Below the pieces are notes generated by a model. It had not been told where the DNA came from and searched no databases. It saw only the letters and a program-made list of their open reading frames with translations. Made by a program: the position numbers and the translations under genes. This document shows positions 53,688-63,248 of a stretch of DNA of 64,000 bases, one piece after another; position 1 is the stretch's first letter, and every line of letters starts with the position of its first letter. Source of the DNA: [Erwinia] mediterraneensis (GTDB lineage: Bacteria; Pseudomonadota; Gammaproteobacteria; Enterobacterales; Enterobacteriaceae); NCBI RefSeq assembly GCF_900604315.1, contig NZ_LR026978.1, positions 1,349,839-1,413,838 on the forward strand, in the 5' to 3' direction.

Positions 53688-54623
53688 TTGTTTCAACTTC
53701 GTAAAATGACCGCTGTGCTGAGCGGTCTGCTCCTCAGCTATGCCGCCCATGCCGGCAAACTCGCCATCGTGATCGATGATTTCGGCTACCGACCCGGCGA
53801 AGAGAATAAAGTGCTACAGATGCCCGCCGCCATTTCCGTGGCGGTCCTGCCCGGCGCGCCCCATGCGCGTGAAATGGCGACCAAAGCGCATCAGCGCGGT
53901 CATGAAGTACTGATTCATCTGCCGATGGCGCCGTTAAGCAAGCAGCCGCTGGAGAAAGATACTCTGACGCCCGAGATGACCAGCGACGAGATTGAGCGCA
54001 TCATCCGCAACGCCGTCGCTAAAGTGCCGTATGCGATAGGTCTGAACAACCATATGGGCAGCAAAATGACCTCCAGCCTGTTTGGCATGCAAAAAGTGAT
54101 GCAGGCGCTCAATCAGTACAACCTCTATTTTCTCGACAGTATGACCATTGGCAACAGCCAGTCGCTGCCCGCCGCGCAGGGGACGCGGGTCAAAGTCCTC
54201 AAGCGCCGGGTGTTCCTGGACGACAGCCAGAATGAAAACGCGATCCGTCAGCAGTTTACGCGCGCCGTGCGGCTGGCCCAGCGTGACGGCTATGCGATCG
54301 CCATCGGCCATCCCCATCCGACGACGGTGCGTGTGCTGCAACAGATGTTGCCCTCGCTGCCAGCGGATATTATCCTGGTGCGCCCGAGCCAGTTGCTGAA
54401 CGAAACGCCGCATGCAGCGACGTCGCCTGCCGCACCGGTTAATAAACCCGTTAACAAGCCTGTGAATAAGCCGGTCAGCAAACCACAGCCGCATTTCCAG
54501 CCGCCGGGTGAATGTAAAGCGGATCAGCCGCTCTCTCCGGTTCCGGCTACCCGGGCTCTGGACGTGGTGAGCGAAAGCGTCACTCACAGCCAGCTGGCGA
54601 AAACCCTCGAAAGTCTGTTTTAA
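53688..54623 (+). CDS. yibQ: Divergent polysaccharide deacetylase family protein YibQ
   Basis: A 311-residue exported protein of the DUF610/YibQ family, related in fold to polysaccharide deacetylases. Its role is unproven. It has a signal peptide (about 1-22), the conserved KLAIVIDDFGYRPGEENKVL and HEVLIHLPMAPLSKQP, GLNNHMGSKMTS, and AIAIGHPHPTTVRVL. The start is probably TTG at 53688, three bases after the envC stop. The C-terminal third differs from E. coli and contains a VNKP tandem repeat. Confidence 0.92.
   Translation: MFQLRKMTAVLSGLLLSYAAHAGKLAIVIDDFGYRPGEENKVLQMPAAISVAVLPGAPHAREMATKAHQRGHEVLIHLPMAPLSKQPLEKDTLTPEMTSDEIERIIRNAVAKVPYAIGLNNHMGSKMTSSLFGMQKVMQALNQYNLYFLDSMTIGNSQSLPAAQGTRVKVLKRRVFLDDSQNENAIRQQFTRAVRLAQRDGYAIAIGHPHPTTVRVLQQMLPSLPADIILVRPSQLLNETPHAATSPAAPVNKPVNKPVNKPVSKPQPHFQPPGECKADQPLSPVPATRALDVVSESVTHSQLAKTLESLF
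54438..54485 (+). repeat. Four 12-base tandem repeats in yibQ
   Basis: Four copies of a 12-base unit encode VNKP-VNKP-VNKP-VSKP (residues 251-266). They lie in the low-complexity, proline-rich tail of YibQ. Synonymous differences between units show the array is not newly formed. Confidence 0.8.
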
Positions 54624-54627
54624 CCGG

Positions 54628-54657
54628 CTGACTTCGGGTTGATGTGCAACCTATAAT
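54628..54657 (+). promoter_or_regulatory. Promoter candidate for the glycosyltransferase pair
   Basis: A perfect TATAAT lies at 54652-54657 with a weak CTGACT -35 at 54628-54633 (18-base spacer), just after the yibQ stop. Transcription would start near 54664, which argues for translation from the ATG at 54702 rather than 54663. Confidence 0.5.
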
Positions 54658-54701
54658 CCTGCATGACGCAGGTCTGGCACAGGATGAGGACAGCAGTACG
54701 G

Positions 54702-55931
54702 ATGGCACAACAGAAACAAAATATTCTGCTGTTCGATAACGGCAGAGAATGGGGCGGCGGTACCAACAGCATGCTGGAGTTGCTGAAGCGTATCGATCGT
54801 CAGAAATTCGCTATCACCTGCTGCTTTTATCATAACTATACGCGCGGCAATGATGAAACCATTGGTGCCACTCTGGAAGGGCTGGGCATTCCGGTGGTTT
54901 TTATTCCGCAGGCCAGACAGCCCGGCTGGGCCAAAATAGCCAAAGAAGCGCTGCGTGCCGTGCTTTTTTTCAGCCGTCCGTTAAAAAAACGCGCCGTCGC
55001 CCTGGTAGACGCGCGCTGGCGCGTGGCGCCGAATGCGCGCAAAATCCAGGCGCTGCTGCAGCAGGGCCGTTACGACACGCTCTATATGAACAACCAGCCG
55101 AGCACCAATATCGAAGGCTATCTGGCAGCGCGCGGATCAGATATCGCCGTTGTCCAGCATTGCCGTATCGAACCTCTGCTGGATACGCGCCTGGTGCAGA
55201 TGGTGAATCAGCACTGCCATGCGGTGATCGCGGTTTCCCACGGCGTAAACGAGACGCTGCGCCGGGGTGGGATAAAACCCGAGCTCTGCTTTACGGTCTC
55301 TAACGCCATTGATATCCACCAGCCGCTGCCCGACCGCGCTGCTGTGCGCCAGCGCCTGGGACTGTCGCCGGAAACCTTTGTGTTTGGCTCTATCGGATCC
55401 TTGATCTTACGTAAATCGAATCATCATATTCTGCAGGCGCTGGGCAAGTTCCGCGCCGCCTGCCCGGATGCGAGATGGAAAATGATGATTGTCGGCGCCG
55501 GGCCGGAACACCAACGGCTGGTACAGCTGGCCGCCGATGAAAATATCCTGGATCATGTGATTTTTACCGGCTTTCAGAACAACGCGCTGGATTATCTCGC
55601 TGCCTTTGATGCCTTTATCCTGGCCTCCCGCAGTGAAGGCCTGCCGCGTGTGGTGCTGGAAGCGATGCTGGTGAATACCGCCGTGATTGGCTCCCGGGTC
55701 GTGGGCACCGCTGAACTTATCAGCCATGATGAAACGGGGTTGCTTTTCGACTATGGCGATGTGCAGACGTTGAGCCAGCATATGACGGCACTGTGGCAGG
55801 ACACTGCGCTGCGCCAGCGTCTGGTCGGAGCGGCCAGCAAGCGCGTACGCGAACACTATGCTATTGAGCATTATGTCAGTGGTGTAGAAACGATTCTTCA
55901 AAGTGTGGTCAGGGAAAAACAGCATGTTTAA
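54702..55931 (+). CDS. Glycosyltransferase family 4 protein, unknown target
   Basis: A 409-residue putative glycosyltransferase with GT-B fold. The N-terminal half has NILLFDNGREWGGGTNSMLELLKRI, suited to acceptor binding. The C-terminal half has the donor-site signature VFGSIGSLILRKSNHHILQAL, MIVGAGPEHQRL and the EX7E-type stretch ASRSEGLPRVVLEAMLVNTAVIGS. No signal or membrane segment is seen, so it should act at the cytoplasmic face. It overlaps the next gene by eight bases. E. coli has no gene here between yibQ and tdh. The LPS-core genes nearby suggest, but do not prove, a role in surface polysaccharide. Confidence 0.85.
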   Translation: MAQQKQNILLFDNGREWGGGTNSMLELLKRIDRQKFAITCCFYHNYTRGNDETIGATLEGLGIPVVFIPQARQPGWAKIAKEALRAVLFFSRPLKKRAVALVDARWRVAPNARKIQALLQQGRYDTLYMNNQPSTNIEGYLAARGSDIAVVQHCRIEPLLDTRLVQMVNQHCHAVIAVSHGVNETLRRGGIKPELCFTVSNAIDIHQPLPDRAAVRQRLGLSPETFVFGSIGSLILRKSNHHILQALGKFRAACPDARWKMMIVGAGPEHQRLVQLAADENILDHVIFTGFQNNALDYLAAFDAFILASRSEGLPRVVLEAMLVNTAVIGSRVVGTAELISHDETGLLFDYGDVQTLSQHMTALWQDTALRQRLVGAASKRVREHYAIEHYVSGVETILQSVVREKQHV

Positions 55932-56835
55932 ATTTTTGAATCCCCGTTATCGCCATGTGCGCGCCAGGCATAACCTCGCTTACAGCCAGCCGGACGTGCA
56001 GGGCGACATTCCCGTTACTTCGGTGGTTATTCCCTGCACCGGCGCTGATTACATCGAAGAGGCCACCCTGAGCGCGCTGTTCGCCGCACGCTTTGCGCCC
56101 GACGTGCAGGAAATCGTTATTGTCAGCGATCAGCCGGTGAGCGCCTTTGGTCTTTTACCGGCAAAAACGCGCGTGGTGACGCTGGATGTTCCGCTGCGCG
56201 AAGAGAGTTATCGCTATAAGCAGATTTACCGCAGCCGGTTGATCAAACTGCAGGCTCCCCTGCAGGCCAAAGGTGAGGGGATCCTGATGATCGATTCCGA
56301 TCTCAACCTGCTGCAGATGCCGCAGATCCAGATGAAAGCGGGTCATCTTTATTCAAGCTTTCGCCAGGGTAAAATGATCGCCAAGCTGGAGGGCGCGGCA
56401 CCGGACAGCGTACCGGCTTATTATCAGCACAGTATTCGTCCTTACATTGTTGACCATGTGAATGGGGCCTATCTGGCGGCTACCCATGCCACCTGGAAGC
56501 GTATCTGCCCGCTCTGGCTGACGCTGTTTCAGGATACCTGGGAACTGATGAACGACAGCCAGCCCCCTACCGATCAGCTGCCGCTGGCGGCGCTGCTGGA
56601 TTTACTTGATATCAAAACCATTAATCTGGGCGAATGGGCGAACTGGCCGGTTTCCAAAAAAATTGGCGGACAGTCGGCCGTGATCCCCAAAGAGGTGGTG
56701 GGTGCTCATGGCGGTTTTCCGCTGTCGGAATGGCAAAAATACCTCGCAGACCCCGATCAGCCGCTGCAGTTTAAAGGGCAGGACTATACCCGCAAGGTGC
56801 GTTACCTGACCGACGCGGAAAAACTGAAATCGTAA
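55924..56835 (+). CDS. Putative nucleotide-sugar transferase, GT-A-like
   Basis: A 303-residue protein that I cannot name. It begins with a short basic segment (MFKFLNPRYRHVRARHN), then VTSVVIPCTGADYIEEATLSAL, resembling the first strand and helix of GT-A folds. ILMIDSDLNLL (about 120) supplies a DxD-like metal motif. Later segments DHVNGAYLAATHATWKRICPLW and TINLGEWANWPVSKKIGGQSAV may form the acceptor side. Its start lies within the end of the family 4 gene (eight-base overlap), so the two are translationally coupled. The target is unknown. Confidence 0.7.
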   Translation: MFKFLNPRYRHVRARHNLAYSQPDVQGDIPVTSVVIPCTGADYIEEATLSALFAARFAPDVQEIVIVSDQPVSAFGLLPAKTRVVTLDVPLREESYRYKQIYRSRLIKLQAPLQAKGEGILMIDSDLNLLQMPQIQMKAGHLYSSFRQGKMIAKLEGAAPDSVPAYYQHSIRPYIVDHVNGAYLAATHATWKRICPLWLTLFQDTWELMNDSQPPTDQLPLAALLDLLDIKTINLGEWANWPVSKKIGGQSAVIPKEVVGAHGGFPLSEWQKYLADPDQPLQFKGQDYTRKVRYLTDAEKLKS

Positions 56836-56841
56836 AGCACG

Positions 56842-56860
56842 GGCCGCACGCGGCGGCCTT
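56842..56860 (+). terminator. Terminator candidate after the glycosyltransferase pair
   Basis: GGCCGC / GCGGCC with a short loop (56842-56857) is followed by TTTCTT, between this pair and convergent tdh. Confidence 0.55.
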
Positions 56861-56866
56861 TCTTGC

Positions 56867-57895
56867 TTAATCCCAGTTCAGAATCACTTTTCCGGCGCGG
56901 CCTGAACGCATCTCATCAAACCCCTGCTGGAAATCATCAATATGATAGCGATGCGTGATCACTGGCGTCAGATCGAGGCCCGACTGAATCAGAGCGGCCA
57001 TCTTATACCAGGTTTCAAACATCTCGCGACCATAGATTCCTTTGATAAACAGTCCTTTGAAGATCACCTGATTCCAGTCAATGGCCATTTCACCCGGCGG
57101 AATGCCGAGCAGGGCGATACGTCCGCCGTGGTTCATCACTTCCAGCAACGTGCGGAAGGCGGCTGGTGCGCCTGACATCTCCAGACCCACATCAAACCCT
57201 TCGGTCATGCCCAGGGAAGACATCACGCCACGCAAATCTTCCTGCGCCACGTTCACCGCGCGCGTTACGCCCATCTTGCGCGCCAGATCAAGACGATAAT
57301 CGTTGATATCCGTGATCACCACATGACGTGCGCCGACATGCTTACACACCGCCGCCGCCATAATGCCAATAGGTCCGGCTCCTGAAATGAGCACATCTTC
57401 GCCCACCAGGTCAAAAGAGAGGGCGGTATGTACCGCATTGCCGAAAGGATCGAAGATGGCAGCCAGCTCATCGGAAATATTGTCCGGAATTTTAAAGGCG
57501 TTAAACGCCGGAATAACCAGATACTCGGCGAAGCAGCCCTGCCGGTTCACCCCGACACCCACGGTGTTACGGCACAGATGAGTGCGTCCGGCGCGACAGT
57601 TGCGGCAGTGACCACAGGTAATATGTCCTTCGCCCGAGACGCGATCGCCGGGACGAAATCCTTTCACTTCCTGACCGACCGCTATCACTTCACCGACATA
57701 TTCATGTCCCACGATCATCGGTACCGGAATGGTTTTGCTCGACCAGTCATCCCAGTTGTAAATATGCACGTCAGTGCCGCAGATAGCCGTTTTACGGATT
57801 TTAATCAGCAAATCGTTATGTCCTGGTTCAGGAATGGGCGCGTCCTGTACCATCCAGATGCCCTCTTCCGCTTTCAGTTTGGCTAATGCTTTCAT
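56867..57895 (-). CDS. tdh: L-threonine 3-dehydrogenase
   Basis: NAD+-dependent oxidation of threonine to 2-amino-3-ketobutyrate. The 342-residue zinc alcohol-dehydrogenase family product has the catalytic zinc motif [12 protein letters not shown] (Cys38), the structural zinc cysteines [18 protein letters not shown], the NAD motif [12 protein letters not shown] and [19 protein letters not shown]. It follows kbl by nine bases; the two enzymes work in sequence. Confidence 0.97.
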   Translation of the reverse strand: MKALAKLKAEEGIWMVQDAPIPEPGHNDLLIKIRKTAICGTDVHIYNWDDWSSKTIPVPMIVGHEYVGEVIAVGQEVKGFRPGDRVSGEGHITCGHCRNCRAGRTHLCRNTVGVGVNRQGCFAEYLVIPAFNAFKIPDNISDELAAIFDPFGNAVHTALSFDLVGEDVLISGAGPIGIMAAAVCKHVGARHVVITDINDYRLDLARKMGVTRAVNVAQEDLRGVMSSLGMTEGFDVGLEMSGAPAAFRTLLEVMNHGGRIALLGIPPGEMAIDWNQVIFKGLFIKGIYGREMFETWYKMAALIQSGLDLTPVITHRYHIDDFQQGFDEMRSGRAGKVILNWD

Positions 57896-57904
57896 GCTCT
57901 TCCC

Positions 57905-59101
57905 TCAGGCGATGACGCCCAGCTGTTGACCAATACGGGTAAATGCTTCTACTGCACGTTCCAGTTGCGCCTGGGTATGTCCTGCAGAGATCTGCGTACG
58001 AATACGTGCTGCCCCTTTCGGCACTACGGGATAGAAAAAGCCGGTGACATAAATGCCTTCCTGCTGTAATCGACGGGCAAATTCCTGCGCTACGTTCGCA
58101 TCGCCGAGCATCACGGGAATAATGGCGTGATCGGCACCGGCCAGCGTAAAGCCTGCCTTGCTCATCGCCTCACGGAAGTAACGCACGTTCTCCCACAGGC
58201 GTTGACGCAGCCCATCACCTTCGTGCAGCAGTTCCAGCACGCGCAGCGAAGCGGCAACAATTGCCGGCGCCAGGGAGTTGGAGAAGAGATAGGGACGCGA
58301 GCGCTGACGCAGCCACTCCACCACCTCTTTTTTCGCGGCGGTGTAGCCGCCTGACGCGCCGCCCAGCGCTTTACCCAGCGTGCCGGTAATGATATCGATG
58401 CGATCCATGACGTCGCAGTATTCATGCGTGCCACGTCCGTTAGCGCCGACAAAACCCACCGCATGGGAATCATCCACCATCACCAGCGCGTCGAACTCAT
58501 CTGCCAGATCGCAAATGCTTTTGAGGTCCGCAATCACCCCATCCATGGAGAAGACGCCATCGGTGGCGATCAGAATATGACGCGCTCCCTTGTCGCGCGC
58601 TTCAACCAGCCGGGTGCGCAGTTCGGCCATATCGTTATTGGCGTAGCGATAGCGCTGTGCTTTACACAGGCGTATGCCATCAATAATGGAAGCATGGTTG
58701 AGGGCATCGGAAATAATCGCATCTTCCGGCCCCAGCAGGGTTTCAAACAGTCCGCCGTTGGCATCGAAGCAGGAGGAGTAAAGAATGGCGTCTTCCATGC
58801 CAAGGAAGGCAGCCAGCTGCTGCTCCAGCTGTTTATGCGTATCCTGGGTACCGCAAATAAAGCGCACGGAGGCCATACCAAAACCGTGTGAATCCATCCC
58901 GTCTTTTGCCGCCTGGATCAGCGCCGGATGGTTGGCCAGCCCAAGGTAGTTGTTGGCACAGAAGTTAATCACCTGATCTTCGTGGTTGACCACGATGTCA
59001 GCCTGTTGCGCGGTCGTAATTACGCGCTCCTCTTTGAACAAGCCTTCGCGGCGGGCCGCGTCAAGCTGCTGTTGAACCTGTTGATAAAATGGTGCAGACA
59101 T
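57905..59101 (-). CDS. kbl: 2-amino-3-ketobutyrate coenzyme A ligase
   Basis: A PLP enzyme that cleaves 2-amino-3-ketobutyrate with CoA to glycine and acetyl-CoA, completing threonine degradation. The 398-residue product equals E. coli Kbl, with [42 protein letters not shown] and the PLP lysine in [15 protein letters not shown]. The start is ATG 59101 ([10 protein letters not shown]); the frame is open upstream to 59134. First gene of kbl-tdh. Confidence 0.97.
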   Translation of the reverse strand: MSAPFYQQVQQQLDAARREGLFKEERVITTAQQADIVVNHEDQVINFCANNYLGLANHPALIQAAKDGMDSHGFGMASVRFICGTQDTHKQLEQQLAAFLGMEDAILYSSCFDANGGLFETLLGPEDAIISDALNHASIIDGIRLCKAQRYRYANNDMAELRTRLVEARDKGARHILIATDGVFSMDGVIADLKSICDLADEFDALVMVDDSHAVGFVGANGRGTHEYCDVMDRIDIITGTLGKALGGASGGYTAAKKEVVEWLRQRSRPYLFSNSLAPAIVAASLRVLELLHEGDGLRQRLWENVRYFREAMSKAGFTLAGADHAIIPVMLGDANVAQEFARRLQQEGIYVTGFFYPVVPKGAARIRTQISAGHTQAQLERAVEAFTRIGQQLGVIA

Positions 59102-59288
59102 GTTTCCACTCCTCTGACGGCAGAAAATTGGCACATCTTACTGATCAACAGCCATATACTCGACTAATCGCGCAACAGAATATTAATTTTGCAGCAGAGT
59201 TCACGCCTCTGGCGCATGTAGGCCCGTAGTTACGACGTCAGCATGCTGCCTGCTCCCTCATGAAATGTTATGATGAGAGGTATTAGCG

Positions 59289-59315
59289 TGTGAAACCTCC
59301 TGTTTCACCCCACTA
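59289..59315 (+). promoter_or_regulatory. Sigma-32-like promoter of hldD
   Basis: TGTGAAA (59289-59295) and CCCCACTA (59308-59315) are 12 bases apart. This resembles the RpoH consensus CTTGAAA / CCCCATnT with one mismatch in each core. It ends 16 bases before the hldD ATG. E. coli hldD (rfaD/htrM) is known to be heat-inducible, which supports the call. Confidence 0.6.
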
Positions 59316-59331
59316 CTTTAAGGTTAAGCAC

Positions 59332-60264
59332 ATGATTATCGTAACTGGCGGCGCAGGAATGATTGGCAGCAATATCGTCAAAGCGCTGAACGAACGCGGA
59401 CACACCGATATTCTGGTGGTGGATAATCTGAAAGATGGCACCAAATTCGTAAATCTGGCGGATCTGGATATCAGCGATTATATGGATAAAGAAGAGTTTC
59501 TGGTCAGCCTGATGGCCGGTGACGATCTGGGTCCGATAGAAGCCATTTTCCATGAAGGGGCCTGTTCGGCCACCACCGAATGGGATGGCAAGTACATGAT
59601 GGATAACAACTATCAGTACTCGAAGGAATTGCTGCACTTCTGCCTTGAGCGCGAAATTCCTTTTCTCTACGCCTCGTCTGCCGCTACCTATGGCGGTCGC
59701 AACGATAACTTTATCGAAGAGCGCCCCTATGAGCAGCCGCTGAACGTCTATGGCTATTCAAAAATGCTGTTTGATCACTATGTGCGTCAGATCCTGCCTG
59801 AAGCGAATTCACCCGTATGCGGCTTCCGCTACTTCAATGTCTATGGACCGCGCGAAGGACACAAAGGCAGCATGGCCAGCGTGGCATTTCACCTCAACAC
59901 TCAGATCAGCAACGGCGAAAACCCCAAACTGTTCCAGGGCAGCGATGGCTTCAAGCGCGACTTTATCCATGTCGATGACGTGGTCGCCGTAAATCTGTGG
60001 TGCTGGGAAAACAACGTTTCAGGTATCTATAACTGCGGCACCGGACGGGCGGAATCTTTCCAGGAAGTGGCCGATGCGGTGCTGAAATTCCATCAGAAAG
60101 GCCAGATCGAGTACATCCCTTTTCCCGACAAGCTGAAAGGGCGCTATCAGGCCTTTACCCAGGCAGATCTCAGCAAATTACGCGCGGCTGGCTACGATAA
60201 GCCGTTTAAAACCGTGGCGCAGGGCGTCGCTGAGTATATGGCCTGGTTGAACCGCAACGCATAA
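59332..60264 (+). CDS. hldD: ADP-L-glycero-D-manno-heptose 6-epimerase
   Basis: Epimerises ADP-D-glycero- to ADP-L-glycero-D-manno-heptose for the LPS inner core. The 310-residue short-chain dehydrogenase-type product equals the E. coli length: NADP motif [10 protein letters not shown], catalytic Ser in [10 protein letters not shown], Tyr/Lys in [11 protein letters not shown] and [12 protein letters not shown]. The start at 59332 follows AAGGTTAAG. It is followed by waaF after 18 bases, the conserved heptose operon. Confidence 0.97.
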   Translation: MIIVTGGAGMIGSNIVKALNERGHTDILVVDNLKDGTKFVNLADLDISDYMDKEEFLVSLMAGDDLGPIEAIFHEGACSATTEWDGKYMMDNNYQYSKELLHFCLEREIPFLYASSAATYGGRNDNFIEERPYEQPLNVYGYSKMLFDHYVRQILPEANSPVCGFRYFNVYGPREGHKGSMASVAFHLNTQISNGENPKLFQGSDGFKRDFIHVDDVVAVNLWCWENNVSGIYNCGTGRAESFQEVADAVLKFHQKGQIEYIPFPDKLKGRYQAFTQADLSKLRAAGYDKPFKTVAQGVAEYMAWLNRNA

Positions 60265-60282
60265 AGGATGGCACGTCCGGCG

Positions 60283-61344
60283 ATGAAAATTCTGGTTATT
60301 GGCCCGTCGTGGGTCGGCGATATGATGATGTCGCAAAGTCTCTATCGCACCCTGAAGGCTGAGCATCCTGATGCCGTGATTGATGTGATGGCACCGGCGT
60401 GGTGCCGTCCCCTTCTGTCGCGTATGCCGGAAGTCAATCAGGCGCTGGCGATGCCGCTGGGACATGGCGCGCTGGCGCTGGCGGAGCGTCGCCGTATCGG
60501 TAAGTCATTGCAAGCCAGCGGCTATGACCGCGCCTATGTGCTGCCCAACTCCTTTAAGTCCGCGCTGGTGCCCTTCTTTGCCGCGATTAAACGTCGCGTT
60601 GGCTGGCGCGGTGAGATGCGTTATGGGCTGCTGAACGATATTCGTGTGCTGGACAAGCCCGCCTTTCCGTTAATGGTCGAACGCTATGTGGCGCTGGCGT
60701 ATGACAAAACGCGCATTACCTCTGCGCGCGATCTGCCTCAGCCGCTGCTGTGGCCGCAACTGCAGGTCAGCGATCAGGAGAAACTGGAGACCGCCGCGCT
60801 GTTTGCCCTCTCAGCGGAGCGCCCGCTGATTGGCTTCTGTCCGGGTGCAGAATTTGGCCCGGCGAAACGCTGGCCTCATTACCACTACGCGGCACTCGCC
60901 CAACAGCTGATTAACGCTGGCTACCAGATTGTGCTGTTTGGCTCGACCAAAGACCGTGAAACCGGCGAGGAGATTCTCCGCAGCCTGGATGACAACGCTC
61001 GCGCCCACTGCCGTAACCTCGCCGGGGAAACCCAGCTGGAGCAGGCGGTGATTCTGCTGGCCGCCTGTCGCGCCGTGGTCACCAACGACTCGGGTCTGAT
61101 GCATATCGCCGCTGCCCTGAACCGCCCGCTGGTGGCGCTCTACGGACCCAGCAGCCCCGATTTCACCCCGCCGCTGTCAAAACAGGCGCGCGTTATCCGC
61201 CTGATTACCGGCTATCACAAAGTTCGCAAGGGCGATGCTGAACAGGGCTATCATCAAAGCCTGATCGATATCCAGCCCGCCCGCGTGCTGGAAGAACTCA
61301 ATACGCTGTTACCTCTGGCACAGGAGAAGGCATGCACGTCCTGA
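60283..61344 (+). CDS. waaF: ADP-heptose:LPS heptosyltransferase II
   Basis: Adds the second heptose to the LPS inner core at the cytoplasmic face. The 353-residue GT9-family product has MKILVIGPSWVGDMMMSQSLYRTL, FCPGAEFGPAKRWP and the donor-binding VTNDSGLMHIAAALNRPLVALYG. The start is ATG 60283. Its end overlaps waaC by 13 bases, so the two are translationally coupled. Confidence 0.97.
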   Translation: MKILVIGPSWVGDMMMSQSLYRTLKAEHPDAVIDVMAPAWCRPLLSRMPEVNQALAMPLGHGALALAERRRIGKSLQASGYDRAYVLPNSFKSALVPFFAAIKRRVGWRGEMRYGLLNDIRVLDKPAFPLMVERYVALAYDKTRITSARDLPQPLLWPQLQVSDQEKLETAALFALSAERPLIGFCPGAEFGPAKRWPHYHYAALAQQLINAGYQIVLFGSTKDRETGEEILRSLDDNARAHCRNLAGETQLEQAVILLAACRAVVTNDSGLMHIAAALNRPLVALYGPSSPDFTPPLSKQARVIRLITGYHKVRKGDAEQGYHQSLIDIQPARVLEELNTLLPLAQEKACTS

Positions 61345-62306
61345 TTGTGAAAACGTCCTCCATGGGCGACGTGCTCCATACGCTGCCAGCCTTAACCGAT
61401 GCGATGCAGGCGATACCGGGTATCCGCTTTGACTGGGTGGTGGAAGAAAATTTTGCCCAGATTCCGGGCTGGCATCCTGCGGTTGATCAGGTGCTACCGG
61501 TAGCGATTCGCCGCTGGCGTAAACACTGGTTTGGCAGCCAGCAGCGCGAAGAGCGCGTGCAGTTTAAGCGAGTGCTGCAGGCCCGTACCTATGATCTGGT
61601 GATTGATGCTCAGGGGCTGATAAAAAGCGCCGCGCTGGTTACCCGTCTGGCCAAAGGGATCAAACATGGGCAGGACAGCCGCAGTGCGCGCGAACCCTTC
61701 GCCAGCTGGTGGTACGATAAACGTCATGAAATCAGCAAACAGCAGCACGCGGTAGAACGCACGCGTGAGTTGTTTGCCAAAAGCCTGGGCTACCCAAAAC
61801 CGGAGTCGCCGGGCGATTATGCTATCGCAGCGCATTTTCTCACTTCGCTGCCGGTGGACGTTCCCCGTTATCTGGTGTTTCTCCATGCCACTACTCGAGA
61901 CAATAAACACTGGCCGGAAGCGCACTGGCGAGAACTGATCAGGTTGTTGCAGCCTGAGGGCGTGCATATCAAACTGCCCTGGGGCGCTGAGCACGAGCAT
62001 CAGCGCGCGCTGCGTCTGGCGCAAGGCTTTGATAACGTAGAAGTGTTGCCGAAACTGACGCTGGAAGAGGTGGCGCGCCAGCTGGCGGGTGCCAGCGCCG
62101 TAGTGTCCGTTGACACCGGCCTGAGCCATTTAACCGCCGCGCTCAACCGCCCCAACATTACGCTCTATGGCCCCACCGATCCGGGATTGATTGGCGGCTA
62201 TGGCAAGAATCAGTTTGTCTTACGCCCTGCCGAGGGTAATGAGATGTCGGCGATTACGGCCAGCGCGGTTACCGCCGCACTGTTGCCCTTAATCGGGAAA
62301 AATTAA
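61332..62306 (+). CDS. waaC: ADP-heptose:LPS heptosyltransferase I
   Basis: Adds the first heptose to Kdo2-lipid A. The 324-residue GT9 product has VLIVKTSSMGDVLHTLPALTDA (with the SSMGD segment carrying the catalytic aspartate), the YDLVIDAQGLIKSA motif, HATTRDNKHWPE and the donor site VSVDTGLSHLTAALNRPNITLYGPTDPGLIGGYG. It overlaps waaF and is followed after one base by a family 2 glycosyltransferase gene. Confidence 0.97.
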   Translation: MHVLIVKTSSMGDVLHTLPALTDAMQAIPGIRFDWVVEENFAQIPGWHPAVDQVLPVAIRRWRKHWFGSQQREERVQFKRVLQARTYDLVIDAQGLIKSAALVTRLAKGIKHGQDSRSAREPFASWWYDKRHEISKQQHAVERTRELFAKSLGYPKPESPGDYAIAAHFLTSLPVDVPRYLVFLHATTRDNKHWPEAHWRELIRLLQPEGVHIKLPWGAEHEHQRALRLAQGFDNVEVLPKLTLEEVARQLAGASAVVSVDTGLSHLTAALNRPNITLYGPTDPGLIGGYGKNQFVLRPAEGNEMSAITASAVTAALLPLIGKN

Positions 62307-62307
62307 C

Positions 62308-63219
62308 ATGGCAGCAAGCTGTACCCTGAGTGTGCTTATCACCGTCCACAATTGTGCGCCCTGGCTGGAAGAGACGTTGCGCAGCGTAGACCTTGCGCTA
62401 CAGCCGATCAGCGCGCACTGTGAAGTGGTGATCATCAACGATGCCTCCAGTGATGGCTCCGGTGACATCATTACTGGTTACTGCCAACAGCGTGCTTACG
62501 CGCGTTTTTTTACCACCGAACTGCGCAATATTGGTCAGGTGCGTAACTATGCGGTCGCGCAGGCGCAGGGCGAGTATGTGTTAATGCTGGATGGTGACGA
62601 TCGGCTGTTGCCGCAGGCGGTTGCACAGCACTTTCGCATTCTTTCGGAACAGGCGCCCGATATCCTTCTCAACAAAATCATTGAGCAGCGCGCGCAGGAT
62701 ACCCCCCCGGACTGGCAGTTTCAGCCGCCGCAAGCGCTGTCACGCGATGAGGCGATCCGCCGTTTCCTGGTGCATCGCGACTTTCAGGCGCACTTTATCG
62801 GCCAGTATTTCCGCCGCCAGCTGTTGCTGGATCACCCTTTCCCGCCCTTTATCTGTTATGAAGATGCCTGGCTTTTTCCGCAGCTGCTGACGCTGAGCCA
62901 GAACACGCTCTATTCACCGGCAGGCTTCTATCTGTACCGTAAGCATCAGAACAGCCTTTCTACTGTCATGAGCGACGAGAAAATTATCTGCCTGCTGGCA
63001 GCAACACGCCAGATGGACCAGGTGCTTCCCGACAAATTTCAGGCGCTGATCACCTGTCACTGGATCGATGTCCTGAATCGTCATCATGCGGCGCTGGCGA
63101 AGCTGGGGGAGCAGGAGAAGGTGAAAGCGCGTATCCGGCAGATCGGTCTGTTGCCGTTTCTGCTCAACAGCCAGATTCGGCTGAGCTATAAAAGAAAGAT
63201 GTTAAAAGTCAGACGGTAA
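62308..63219 (+). CDS. Glycosyltransferase family 2 protein of the LPS-core locus
   Basis: A 303-residue GT-A glycosyltransferase. The N-terminal catalytic domain has CTLSVLITVHNCAPWLEETLRSV, VVIINDASSDGSGDII, RNYAVAQAQGEYVLMLDGDDRLLP with the DxD metal site (about 94-97), and ICYEDAWLFPQLL, the usual acceptor-site ED. The basic C-terminus (LSYKRKMLKVRR) may contact the membrane. It starts one base after the waaC stop, so it is likely the next step in core-oligosaccharide assembly. In E. coli waaC is followed by waaL. The donor sugar and linkage cannot be told from the sequence. Confidence 0.85.
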   Translation: MAASCTLSVLITVHNCAPWLEETLRSVDLALQPISAHCEVVIINDASSDGSGDIITGYCQQRAYARFFTTELRNIGQVRNYAVAQAQGEYVLMLDGDDRLLPQAVAQHFRILSEQAPDILLNKIIEQRAQDTPPDWQFQPPQALSRDEAIRRFLVHRDFQAHFIGQYFRRQLLLDHPFPPFICYEDAWLFPQLLTLSQNTLYSPAGFYLYRKHQNSLSTVMSDEKIICLLAATRQMDQVLPDKFQALITCHWIDVLNRHHAALAKLGEQEKVKARIRQIGLLPFLLNSQIRLSYKRKMLKVRR

Positions 63220-63239
63220 GCCCGGTTGATAACCGGGCT
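63219..63239. repeat. Inverted repeat between convergent genes
   Basis: AGCCCGGTT and AACCGGGCT form a perfect 9-base stem with a GAT loop, starting at the last base of the family 2 glycosyltransferase stop codon. No T-run follows on either strand, so terminator function is uncertain. Confidence 0.6.
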
Positions 63240-63248
63240 GTCGCCGGT

